This document shows, piece by piece, positions 30,150 through 37,888 of a stretch of 64,000 bases of DNA (its first letter is position 1; each line of letters begins with the position of its first letter). The notes under the pieces were generated by a model. It worked only from the letters and a program-made list of their open reading frames with translations. It was not told where the DNA came from and ran no database searches. The DNA comes from JALZKA01 sp963786495 (GTDB lineage Bacteria > Actinomycetota > Thermoleophilia > Solirubrobacterales > 70-9). The translations under genes and the position numbers were made by a program. The stretch is taken from assembly GCA_963786495.1 (NCBI GenBank), contig CAWAZL010000002.1, positions 868,001 through 932,000 on the forward strand, written 5' to 3'.

Positions 30150-31831
30150 GGGATCGACTTTTCGACCTCGCAGCCCTTCGCCTTGTCCTTGCCCGGCCCG
30201 CCGATGCAGACGTCGTGCCCAGGGCCGCCGTGGATCCGGTCGTTGCCGGCCTCGCCGTTGAGCGTGTCCTTCCCCTCTCCGCCGCAGAGCCCGTCATTGC
30301 CGTCGCCGCTGCGGAGCTTGTCTTTGCCGTCCATGACGAGGTAGCCGTCGTCTCCGGATGTCGGCGCCAGGTTCGTGAACTTCGAGCTGTTGTCCACCTG
30401 GTCCCCGACCTTGTTGACCAGGACCCCTTCGCAGCTGATGCGCTCGTACGCTCCGATGTCGCAACGGCCGACAAGGTCCCTCGGGACGCCGCGCACGTCG
30501 GAACCGAAGCACTCGCCAGCCTCCGCGTCGAAGGTGTCGCTCGGGTTCCCGGCGTCAACGGCAGGGCTGTTCCCGGCGATCAGATTGCTCATCAACACGT
30601 TGTTCGCCGGCAGGAGCGGGCCTCCGAACGGTCCTTCGGTGCTGAGCTTCGGATCGATCACCGATGCGCCGCCGCCGCCGAACTGGTCGCCGGGTTGAGC
30701 GAGCATTGTGCAGGCTCCCGTCCCGGTGCCGAGGTCGCCGATCAGGTTGTAGCCGCTCGTCGTGATCTGTCCGCCGGTGTCGTCACGGCAATCCGGCGTG
30801 CTGCCCCCTGTGTTGCCGGCGATGAGCGAGTTGGCTAGACGGATCGACCCGTCGTCGCCGCCGGCGTCGTCCTGGACGGAAATGCCGGCGCCCGACGGGG
30901 AAACGTTCGCCGTCACCGTCACGTTGCGAAGGCGCACGGTTGCGTCCCTTGCCCGAATGCCCCCGACCGAGGATTGGGCAGTGTTGTTGTCCACGTTGAC
31001 GCTGTAGAGGTTGAACTCCGCCCCATTGATCGCAAATAGCGCCCCGCCGTTCGCTGCCGCGTCGTTGCGGCCGATGCGCGACTCGTAGACGGACGTGTGC
31101 CCACCATCTCCGGAGAGCCCCGCGCCGAACGTGGCCTGGTTCGATCGGAACACGGTGTCCGAGAGACCCGCGATACCGCCATCGCCAGAGTAGAAACCGC
31201 CACCGAAGCCGGCCCCGTTCGCGGTGTTGGCGTTGACCACCGTGTCGTGAAGGTGAGTGGTGCCTGCGTTGTAAATGCCTCCGCCTTGACCGGTCTGAGG
31301 GGTCTCGCGGTTGGCACTGTTGCCGGTGACCATTGAGTCGTGCATGCCGAGAGCGCCCTGCGGCCCGACGTAGATGCCGCCGCCGCGAGCGATGTCGTCG
31401 TTTGAAACAGGGGCCACGCCGCCCGTGACCACGACGTGAGAAAGCACCAGCTGGCCGTCAACTTTGAACGCGCGATCAAAGGTCGTCGAGCCGTTCGCAT
31501 TGATCGTCACGGGCTTCTTGCGCGTGCCCGCCAGGCGAAGGTCGGACGTTCCAGCGACGTTGAGGTCGCCGACGGTAGGGCCAGAGTCACCTGGGATCGA
31601 CAGCGTGTACGTGGCGCCCGGCTCGACCTTGATCCTGTGCTTGCCAGTCGCGACGTTCGCTGCCATTACTGCCTCGCGCAGCGAGCAGTCTCCAACCTGG
31701 CAGCCGCCGCCGGGTGTCGGGTCGTCAGTGCGCGTGACTTCGAAGGTGGCACTGCTCGCGGTCGCGGGTGCCAACGAACCCGTAGCCAGTAGCGCGAGTC
31801 CCATCAACTTGATCTTGGTCTGAGCCTTCAT
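30146..31831 (-). CDS. CSLREA / right-handed beta-helix / RTX secreted protein 2
   Basis: This is a 561-residue paralogue of the downstream gene with the same order: signal peptide (MKAQTKIKLMGLALLATGSL and on to ATASSA), CSLREA motif (QVGDCSLREAVMAAN), beta-helix (GGIYVGPQGALGMHDSMVTG), NSPAVDAGNPSDTFDAEAGE, GRCDIGAYERIS and an RTX tail (NDGLCGGEGKDTLNGEAGND). The start at 31831 has a GGAGGG ribosome-binding site; a longer frame upstream is not needed. Tandem duplication with stop/start overlap implies co-expression. It lies 26 bases downstream of the decapeptide-repeat gene. Confidence 0.9.
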   Translation of the reverse strand: MKAQTKIKLMGLALLATGSLAPATASSATFEVTRTDDPTPGGGCQVGDCSLREAVMAANVATGKHRIKVEPGATYTLSIPGDSGPTVGDLNVAGTSDLRLAGTRKKPVTINANGSTTFDRAFKVDGQLVLSHVVVTGGVAPVSNDDIARGGGIYVGPQGALGMHDSMVTGNSANRETPQTGQGGGIYNAGTTHLHDTVVNANTANGAGFGGGFYSGDGGIAGLSDTVFRSNQATFGAGLSGDGGHTSVYESRIGRNDAAANGGALFAINGAEFNLYSVNVDNNTAQSSVGGIRARDATVRLRNVTVTANVSPSGAGISVQDDAGGDDGSIRLANSLIAGNTGGSTPDCRDDTGGQITTSGYNLIGDLGTGTGACTMLAQPGDQFGGGGASVIDPKLSTEGPFGGPLLPANNVLMSNLIAGNSPAVDAGNPSDTFDAEAGECFGSDVRGVPRDLVGRCDIGAYERISCEGVLVNKVGDQVDNSSKFTNLAPTSGDDGYLVMDGKDKLRSGDGNDGLCGGEGKDTLNGEAGNDRIHGGPGHDVCIGGPGKDKAKGCEVEKSIP

Positions 31832-31857
31832 CTTCTTACCCTCCTGATCACGGTTGG

Positions 31858-32697
31858 TTAAAACGGGCTGATCATCACGGCGGAGATCCGGGCCATCCCG
31901 TACACGATGCCTCCGCCTGACTCGTTGCAATCGATGCCGAACGAGTAGTTGCCGGGGGTCAAGGGTCCGGTGATCCCGGTGAGCGTCACCCACTCCAGGC
32001 TGTTGGTCTCGTCATCGGTGCCGATTGGCGCACTCGTGCCCGCGATCTCGCCCGAGGTGGAGATGCCAAGTCGGCAGACACCCTGACCAGCGTCCGAGTC
32101 CAGCTCGCTCGAGGCGCGAAAGCGCCCGATCACGAGAGCCCGCCCGCCCGCACTCGGACTCAGGCCCACCGAGGCACAGGTAAGGAAGGTGGAGTTCTCG
32201 GGATTGCAGCTCGTCCCGTATTGATCGCCGTCGGTCGAGGCCCGCCCATAGCCGCCGTGGCCCGCGATCGTCGCGTTCGGTACTTCGGTCAGCGTCGATT
32301 CGGCGATGTCAGCGCCGGTAAGCGCGTTGCCACCGATCTCGGCGCCTCCCAGGGTGCCATCGGCGATCTCGCTTCCCGTCAGAGTGCCGTCGCCGACGTC
32401 GCTCGCGCCGATCGTGCCGTCATGGATGTCACCGCTCAGGAGCGAGTCGTCCTGAATGTCTTGGCTGAGGAGCGAGTCATCGCCCACGTCGTCGCCGGTC
32501 AGGCTGGCGTCTGCGACGTGAGTTGACCCCAGCGCCTCCTCCGCCACGTCAGCGGCCTTCACCTGGCCGTCCTTGATGTGCCTGGACTTGACGCTGTCCG
32601 GCTCGAGGCCAGCCGCGTAAGCGACCCCGCTCAGGGCCACGAAGAGAGCCACGTAGCCGATGATGTTTGCCCGCAGGTGAGTGCTGATCATGTTCAT
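31858..32697 (-). CDS. Secreted decapeptide-repeat (pentapeptide-like) protein
   Basis: The start at 32697 (MNMISTHLRANIIGYVALFV) leads to a single hydrophobic segment ending SGVAYAAG, then SVKSRHIKDGQVKAAD, the usual opening of a family abundant in Thermoleophilia. Residues 44-139 are about ten decapeptides of the form G-T-L-T-G-S-E-I-A-D, i.e. paired pentapeptides with an aliphatic residue at fixed positions, predicted to coil into a beta-helix. The C-terminal half (GRALVIGRFRASSELDSDAG, then GNYSFGIDCNESG) is a globular jelly-roll-like domain with cysteines. A GGAAC direct repeat lies 23 bases before the start. The role is probably at the cell surface. Confidence 0.85.
   Translation of the reverse strand: MNMISTHLRANIIGYVALFVALSGVAYAAGLEPDSVKSRHIKDGQVKAADVAEEALGSTHVADASLTGDDVGDDSLLSQDIQDDSLLSGDIHDGTIGASDVGDGTLTGSEIADGTLGGAEIGGNALTGADIAESTLTEVPNATIAGHGGYGRASTDGDQYGTSCNPENSTFLTCASVGLSPSAGGRALVIGRFRASSELDSDAGQGVCRLGISTSGEIAGTSAPIGTDDETNSLEWVTLTGITGPLTPGNYSFGIDCNESGGGIVYGMARISAVMISPF
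32281..32568 (-). repeat. 30-bp tandem coding repeats of the decapeptide-repeat gene
   Basis: About nine to ten consecutive units of 30 bases code for the decapeptide stack. They vary in sequence, but each keeps the codons for the aliphatic core residues, so they look old rather than newly amplified. Such arrays can change copy number by slippage. Confidence 0.75.
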
Positions 32698-32720
32698 GCC
32701 GACAGCCTTCTGGGCTTGGT

Positions 32721-32736
32721 GTTCCTTAACCGTTCC
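32721..32736 (-). promoter_or_regulatory. Direct repeat site A: GGAAC-GGTTAA-GGAAC
   Basis: Two exact GGAAC half-sites with an 11-bp period on the coding strand, 23 bases before the decapeptide-repeat gene. An AAGGCT hexamer starts 11 bases downstream of the second half-site, the same as at site B, and could serve as a degenerate -10. The geometry matches SARP/BTAD activator sites. This promoter would also drive the two RTX genes. Confidence 0.65.
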
Positions 32737-32750
32737 TCGGCCGGCCGCGC

Positions 32751-33119
32751 CTACTCGGCCGCGGCCGCCTTCAGGTGGCCGATGACGTGGTTGAACTCGT
32801 CGGTCGGCGAGAAGTCCACGTACTCGCAGTCCTCGAGCGCCTCCGGCGCGTGGCCCGCGGCCCAGTAGAAGGCCTGGCCCGCTTCGTAGAGCTCGTCGCC
32901 GTTGGTCGTGTGCATGGCGAGGCGTCCCTTCAGGAGATAGCCCCAGTGCGGGCACTGGCAGAGCCCGTCCGGGAGTCCGACCAGCGCCGGCCGGAAGTCG
33001 GCGCCCTTCGGGACTCTTACGAACGCGGTCGTCATGCCTCCGCCGATCTCCTTCATCCGCAGCTCGACACCATCGCCTTCAATGGCGACTGGTGCCTCTT
33101 CGCGCGTTACTGAGTTCAT
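32751..33119 (-). CDS. Small cupin-fold protein
   Basis: The 122-residue product starts at ATG 33119, chosen because GGAGGAAGAG precedes it directly; a GTG at 33149 would add ten residues without a ribosome-binding site. The sequence GLCQCPHWGYLLKGRLAMHT, then YEAGQAFYWAAGHAPEALED, is a cupin barrel with metal-ligand histidines in HW and GHAPE. The opening AIEGDGVELRMKEIGGGMTT is family-like. Cupins of this size are often binding proteins or simple dioxygenases. A GGAAC direct repeat lies 64 bases upstream, shared with the divergent BTAD gene. Confidence 0.8.
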   Translation of the reverse strand: MNSVTREEAPVAIEGDGVELRMKEIGGGMTTAFVRVPKGADFRPALVGLPDGLCQCPHWGYLLKGRLAMHTTNGDELYEAGQAFYWAAGHAPEALEDCEYVDFSPTDEFNHVIGHLKAAAAE

Positions 33120-33183
33120 CTCTTCCTCCGTTCTCGGTTTCTCGCTCACGGATTGAGCACGGAGGCAGCCTTGCGAGGTGGGT

Positions 33184-33199
33184 GTTCCTCGAATGTTCC
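33184..33199 (-). promoter_or_regulatory. Direct repeat site B: GGAAC-ATTCGA-GGAAC
   Basis: An exact GGAAC repeat with an 11-bp period, between the cupin start (33119) and the BTAD regulator start (33233). Orientation matches the cupin gene. It shares GGAACACC, and AAGGCTG 11 bases further on, with site A. A regulator binding here could also control its own gene, only 33 bases away. Confidence 0.65.
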
Positions 33200-33232
33200 T
33201 GGTGTAGGTTCGAGAAGGATTGGGGTGAGGTG

Positions 33233-36200
33233 ATGGACGCTCAAACGCTCAAGAGCACCGTTCGTGTCGAGCTCATGGGGGGCTTTCGCGTCGTGCTGGG
33301 CGATGTCGATATCGGGTCTGACGCGTGGCCTGGGCGGCGATCGGCTGAGCTCGTGCAGCTCCTTGCGCTCGCGCCAGGGCGGCAACTCACTCGTGACGAA
33401 GCGATCGAGGCTCTTTGGCCTCACCTGGGCGCGGCAGCCGGTGCGGCGAACCTGCGGAAGGCTGCACATCAGGCCCGCCAGGCGTTTGGCGACCAGGGTG
33501 CGGTCGTTCTGCGCGGCGGCCACGTGAGCCTCTTCCCGGACCGCGCTCTCGCCTCTGATGTGGACGAGTTCGAGGAGGCCGCTGCTGCTGCGCTGGCCGC
33601 TGAAGACCCGGATGAGTGCGCCCGCGCTGCGAGCCTGTACGGCGGTGAGCTGTTGCCCGGTGCTCCCTTCGAGGATTGGGCCGATGCGGCGCGACAGCGC
33701 CTTCGGGCTACGCACGCGGAACTGCTCAGACGTGCCGGCGACTGGATGCGGGCTGCCTCCGTTGACCCCACCGACGAACCCGCGCATCGGGAGCTGATGA
33801 GGCTCGAGCTCGAGCGCGGCAACCGGCCGGCGGCCATTCGCGCCTACGGGCGACTGATAAGCGCGCTGCGGCAGGAGCTTGGAGTCGCCCCTGGGGCGGA
33901 AACCCGCGCGGTGTACGACCAGTGCGTCGCCGGGCTCGAAACGATCGAGCCGGAACTGGTCGGGCGGGAGATCGAGCTTGCCAAGGCGACCTCCTTCTTC
34001 CGGTCACCCCCCGAGAGCGGCGGCGTGATCGTCGTGCGCGGCCCCGCCGGGATCGGCAAGTCGGCCGTCTGCAGGGAGCTCGGCCGCCTCGCGAGCGCGG
34101 AGGGATGGCGGGTGGTCTCGGCCGGGGCCAGCGCGACGAGCGTTCCCTACGGGCCGCTCGCCCTGGCGATCGAGCACCTCGACGCGGACGAGCCGGGACT
34201 GCGAGGCGGCCTCTCAGAGCGCGCGCAAGAAACGCTGGCTGCGGTGAAGGGCGAGGCAGCCCCGTCGAAGCCACTCACCCGCCACGCGGTGATTGGAGCG
34301 ATGGAGAGCCTCCTCGGGGCGGCAGGCGGCGGAGCCCCGGTCGCACTCGTCATCGACGACGCCCACCTTGCCGACGAGGCAACCCTTGACGTCGTCCAAC
34401 ACCTCGCCGGCGACAGGCCGCTGGTGGCCGTCCTGGCCTATCGCCCGGAACCGGCGTCCGCGACGCTTTCAAAGGCGGTCGCGCGGCACGCCCGTGCAGG
34501 TAAGGCCCTGGAGCTCGACCTCGCTCCTCTGGATGTTCAGGCGGCGGTCAGCCTGATCGAGACGGCATCGACCCCCCGCTCCGATGAGGTGGTCGGACGC
34601 ATCATCGAGCTTGCGGAGGGAAATCCGTTTCTCACTCTCGAGCTTGCGCGAACCTCGGTCGCAGGCGTCCCGGCGCTGGTACCCACGGCGAAGGACGCGA
34701 TCGTCGCGAGGTTCCTGGACCTTCCGGACGCAGAGACGGCCCTACTTCGAAAGTTGGCCCTTGCCGGCGACGATCTCCGGCCCGATGACGTGGTCGCCCT
34801 GACGGGCCTCCCTGAAGACCAGGCGTTCGCGGCCTTGGAAGCCGCCCTCCGCAACGGGATCCTGGTCGTCTCGGACATGCGCTACCGCTTCCGGCATGAC
34901 CTGTTGCGCCAAGCGCTGGTCGAGCAGATCCCACCCCACGAGCGGCTACCCGCCCACCGGGAGGCCGCTGAGCGGCTGGCCGGCACTGGCGCGGCGCCGG
35001 GTCTGATCGCAAACCACTGGCTGAGCGGCGAGCGTCCCGAAGAGGCTGAGCCGTGGTTGCTGCGTGCCGCCCGTCAGGCGTTCGAGCTGGGCGCTTACGC
35101 GGACGCCATCACCTTGCTGCGCCCGGTCCTGGAGCACGATCAGGGTCACGCTGAAGCGCTGACCCTTCGCGCGGAGGCGCTCGATGCGCGTGGCGACGCC
35201 GGGGCGCCGGCCGCGTACGCCGCCGCGGCCGATGCGGTCGGGGGACCCGAGGCGTTCAATCTGCGCGCCATGCAGGCGCTTGCCACCGTGAAGCTCGGGG
35301 ACCCGGCGGGGGCCCTTGTGGTGTTGGAGGGTCTCGAGCCGACCAGCGACCAGGGAAGGCTCACCACGGCTCTCGCGTACGCGGGTTGCGCTGCGCTTGG
35401 CGCGACTGACCCAAGCGAGGGAACGCGCCGCGCGGCGGAGGCGAGGCGCCTGGCGCTGGAGACCGGTGATGCCGACTCGCTGACGATCGCGTCGTGGGCC
35501 CAGGCCGCTGCCGCTCATGCACGGGGAGAGCTCCGCGGCAGCGTGGAGGCGGATCTATACGAGACGCAGTCGCTGTCAAAGCTTGCGGTCAACGTCTTCG
35601 ACGGACAGCTGTGCATCACCCAGCGCCTCCTCTACGGGGCGCGCCCGTACCCGGACGTCATCGCCTTTGCGGACAGGCTCTCGGCGGAGGCGCAACGGCT
35701 TGGGGCGGCACGCGGCCATGCGTTCGCAGTCACGATCCGGGGAGAGGCGAAGCTCTTGGCCGGCCAGCTGGACGAGGCCGAAGCGGACCTCATCGAGGGG
35801 GCGGCGCTTCATCACGAGATCGGCGCGGTAACGGGAGAGGCGTTCGCGCTCCAGCGCCGAGCGGAGGTCGCGCTGCACCGCGGAGACAGCGCGCAGGTGC
35901 AGGCCTTGCTGACCCAGGCGCTTGCGATCGCGCGGGAATCCGAGGTTGGGTTTCACCTTTTCGACCGCATCTATGGGGCGCGGGTCAGGGCAGGCACCAG
36001 CGACCCGCGGTCTTCGCTCGCAGTGCTGGAGGAAGCCGAGGAAGCGGTGCACGGGCCTTTCGAGACGTGTCCCGGCTGCCGGATCACGCTGGCGTTCCCG
36101 GCGGCGGTTGCCGCGGCCAAGGCGGGCGACGCCGAGCGTTTGGCCAAGTGGGAGGAGACCCTGGAGTTCCTGGCCAACGTCGTGATGCGCCTGCCTGCCT

Positions 36201-36358
36201 GGTACGCGGCCGTCGAGGAAGTGCGCGGCCACCGGCTCGAGCTGGAGGGCGACGTGGCCGGCGCGCGCGCTCAGTTCGAGAAAGCTGCGGCTGGATTCAA
36301 GGAATCCGGCCAGCCCCTCGACGAGGCGCGCTGCGCCGCCCTTGCGGCGCACGCCTGA
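33233..36358 (+). CDS. Large SARP-type regulator 1: BTAD, AAA ATPase, TPR
   Basis: This is an intact 1041-residue protein. Residues 10-100 are an OmpR/PhoB-like winged helix (RVELMGGFRVVLGDVDIGSD, ELVQLLALAPGRQLTRDEAI). Residues 100-235 are a bacterial transcriptional activator domain (LASDVDEFEEAAAAALAAED, RELMRLELERGNRPAAIRAY). The STAND-type AAA part has Walker A GPAGIGKSAV (270-279) and Walker B VALVIDDAHL. The C-terminal third is TPR helices. ATP and ligand binding probably switch it on. The start at 33233 has GGTGAGG upstream. It is divergent from the cupin gene, and its likely binding sites are the GGAAC repeats. Confidence 0.92.
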   Translation: MDAQTLKSTVRVELMGGFRVVLGDVDIGSDAWPGRRSAELVQLLALAPGRQLTRDEAIEALWPHLGAAAGAANLRKAAHQARQAFGDQGAVVLRGGHVSLFPDRALASDVDEFEEAAAAALAAEDPDECARAASLYGGELLPGAPFEDWADAARQRLRATHAELLRRAGDWMRAASVDPTDEPAHRELMRLELERGNRPAAIRAYGRLISALRQELGVAPGAETRAVYDQCVAGLETIEPELVGREIELAKATSFFRSPPESGGVIVVRGPAGIGKSAVCRELGRLASAEGWRVVSAGASATSVPYGPLALAIEHLDADEPGLRGGLSERAQETLAAVKGEAAPSKPLTRHAVIGAMESLLGAAGGGAPVALVIDDAHLADEATLDVVQHLAGDRPLVAVLAYRPEPASATLSKAVARHARAGKALELDLAPLDVQAAVSLIETASTPRSDEVVGRIIELAEGNPFLTLELARTSVAGVPALVPTAKDAIVARFLDLPDAETALLRKLALAGDDLRPDDVVALTGLPEDQAFAALEAALRNGILVVSDMRYRFRHDLLRQALVEQIPPHERLPAHREAAERLAGTGAAPGLIANHWLSGERPEEAEPWLLRAARQAFELGAYADAITLLRPVLEHDQGHAEALTLRAEALDARGDAGAPAAYAAAADAVGGPEAFNLRAMQALATVKLGDPAGALVVLEGLEPTSDQGRLTTALAYAGCAALGATDPSEGTRRAAEARRLALETGDADSLTIASWAQAAAAHARGELRGSVEADLYETQSLSKLAVNVFDGQLCITQRLLYGARPYPDVIAFADRLSAEAQRLGAARGHAFAVTIRGEAKLLAGQLDEAEADLIEGAALHHEIGAVTGEAFALQRRAEVALHRGDSAQVQALLTQALAIARESEVGFHLFDRIYGARVRAGTSDPRSSLAVLEEAEEAVHGPFETCPGCRITLAFPAAVAAAKAGDAERLAKWEETLEFLANVVMRLPAWYAAVEEVRGHRLELEGDVAGARAQFEKAAAGFKESGQPLDEARCAALAAHA

Positions 36359-36381
36359 GGAAGCGCGCTGCGCCGCACGCC

Positions 36382-36400
36382 TGAGGGGTCAGACCCCTCA
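36382..36400. repeat. Palindrome TGAGGGGTC-A-GACCCCTCA
   Basis: A perfect 9-bp inverted repeat just after the BTAD gene stop. With its partner at 36429 (the other orientation of the central base) it forms a pair around a short AT-richer core between two convergent genes. It could act as a two-way terminator. The bases before it (about 36330-36381) also hold a short direct duplication of gcgcgctgcgccgc and gcacgcctgagg. Confidence 0.8.
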
Positions 36401-36428
36401 CACGTTCCCAACACTGTTAGCGATTTGT

Positions 36429-36446
36429 TAGGGGTCTGACCCCTCA
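36429..36446. repeat. Palindrome TAGGGGTC-T-GACCCCTCA
   Basis: The second member of the pair, overlapping the stop codon of the FAD oxidoreductase (36444-36446). The palindrome therefore contributes the natural end of that gene. Confidence 0.8.
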
Positions 36447-37811
36447 GGCCGGGTCGATGTTCTGGTTCATGTGGAAGACGTTCTTCGGGTCGTAGCGCCG
36501 CTTGACCTCTCGCAGGCGGTCGTAGTTCGGCCCGTAGTTGTCTCGCACCTTGTCCGAGTCGTCGCCGGCCATGAAGTTGACGTAGCCGCCGGCCTCGGAG
36601 TGGGGTTGGATTGCCTCGTAGTAATCGCGGACCCAGGCGGTGTTTCGCTCGTTGTCTTCGGGGTCCGGCCACATGCCGGCGATGACGCATGCGAAGTTCG
36701 CGTCCCGGTGGGCAAACGCCGTCTCCTCTGCGCCTACGCGATGGCACGCTCCGTTGATCGGATAGAGATGCATCGTCGACTCGACGCACGGGACGCGCGG
36801 GCCGCACTCGACGTGCGCGGCGATTGCGTCGTCGGTGAGCTCCTTGACGAAGGCGGCCTTCCAGTAGTGCTGGAGGCCCTTCGGCAGTAGCTCGTCGAAG
36901 GCGCTGTTGAGCGCCGGATACGGCATCACGTCGACGCCGCTGGCGACCACGGGCGCGATCTCGAGCAGCGGAGCGATTACGGCCGGCCCGTCCTCGACGG
37001 GGCCCGACCAGCAGGTGACGATGAGGCACATCGTCTCGCCGTGGCGCTCCTCCGGGATGAACGGAAGCGGAGGAGCGATCTGGAACGCAAAGAACGCGCC
37101 CAGCTCTTCGGGAGCGTCCGCGATGAACTCGCGATAGGCGCGCATGACCTCCGCGGCCTGGTCGACCTCATAGAAGATCGGCCCGCCGTAGATGTCTGAG
37201 ACCGGATGCAGGCGGAACTCGAGCGTCGTGACGACGCCGAAGTTGCCGCTGCCCCCGCGGAGCGCCCAGAAGAGGTCTTCGTTCTCCGTCTCTGACGCGG
37301 TGACGACGGTGCCGTCAGCGAGCACGACCTCCGCCGAGAGCAGGTTGTCCAGCGAGAGGCCGCAGCCCCGCGCGAGGTGGCCAATGCCGCCGCCGAGCGT
37401 GAGCCCGCCGACTCCTGTTGTGGAGATGATCCCGCCCGTGGTCGCGAGCCCGTGCGGATGAGCGGCCGCATCGAAATCGTTCCAGGTGGCGCCGCCCTGA
37501 ACGCGAGCGGTGCGGTTCTCCGGGTCCACTTCGACCTCGCGCATCGCCGAGAGATCGCAGACGATGCCGTCGTCGTTCGTGCCGAAACCGGGAACGCTGT
37601 GGCCGCCGCCACGCACGGAGAGGTCGAGCCCCTCCTCGCGGGCGTAATTGACCGTCGCAACGACGTCCTCGACGCTTGCGCAGCGAACGATCGCGGCAGG
37701 CCGGCGGTCGATCATGCCGTTGTGGACGGCACGGGCTTCGTCGTAGGCCGAGTCATCAGGCCTGATGACTTCGCCGCTGATCGTTGTGCCAAGTGTCTCC
37801 ATGGTCTCCAT
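36444..37811 (-). CDS. FAD-linked oxidoreductase, berberine-bridge-enzyme type
   Basis: This is an intact 455-residue protein. The start METMETLGTTISGEVIRPDD at 37811 has GGGAGAG upstream; an earlier start would add 20 residues. The FAD-binding PCMH domain has LDLSVRGGGHSVPGFGTNDD (the His that can bind FAD covalently), GLATTGGIISTTGVGGLTLG and NLLSAEVVLADGTVVTASET. The C-terminal BBE segment is GGYVNFMAGDDSDKVRDNYG, then RLREVKRRYDPKNVFHMNQN. It oxidises a C-O or C-N bond of a sugar, alcohol or secondary metabolite in the cytoplasm. The substrate is unknown. It has a GGAAC repeat 51 bases upstream. Confidence 0.92.
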   Translation of the reverse strand: METMETLGTTISGEVIRPDDSAYDEARAVHNGMIDRRPAAIVRCASVEDVVATVNYAREEGLDLSVRGGGHSVPGFGTNDDGIVCDLSAMREVEVDPENRTARVQGGATWNDFDAAAHPHGLATTGGIISTTGVGGLTLGGGIGHLARGCGLSLDNLLSAEVVLADGTVVTASETENEDLFWALRGGSGNFGVVTTLEFRLHPVSDIYGGPIFYEVDQAAEVMRAYREFIADAPEELGAFFAFQIAPPLPFIPEERHGETMCLIVTCWSGPVEDGPAVIAPLLEIAPVVASGVDVMPYPALNSAFDELLPKGLQHYWKAAFVKELTDDAIAAHVECGPRVPCVESTMHLYPINGACHRVGAEETAFAHRDANFACVIAGMWPDPEDNERNTAWVRDYYEAIQPHSEAGGYVNFMAGDDSDKVRDNYGPNYDRLREVKRRYDPKNVFHMNQNIDPA

Positions 37812-37862
37812 TATCCGCTCTCCCTTGGTTTCGAGGTTTCCCCGACTTCTAAAGCCCGGTGC

Positions 37863-37878
37863 GTTCCTCAACCGTTCC
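37863..37878 (-). promoter_or_regulatory. Direct repeat site C: GGAAC-GGTTGA-GGAAC
   Basis: An exact repeat with an 11-bp period in the 77-base gap between the end of BTAD regulator 2 and the start of the FAD oxidoreductase. Orientation matches the oxidoreductase. The sequence TTAGAA, a possible -10, starts ten bases after the second half-site. Confidence 0.65.
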
Positions 37879-37888
37879 CCGCCCTGGC

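Noticed and set aside
28506..31831. Long plus-strand open frames opposite the RTX genes
   Set aside because: Both minus-strand genes have signal peptides, known motifs and good start sites; the opposite frames are composition-driven shadows.
32281..32568. Regular 30-bp repeats resembling a CRISPR-like or minisatellite array
   Set aside because: The units are contiguous, have no spacers and are translated as decapeptides with conserved core positions, so they are protein-coding repeats.
36404..36409. Single GTTCCC between the two palindromes as a fifth BTAD site
   Set aside because: Only one half-site is present, with no second GTTCC 11 bases away, and both neighbouring genes end here, so there is no promoter to control.
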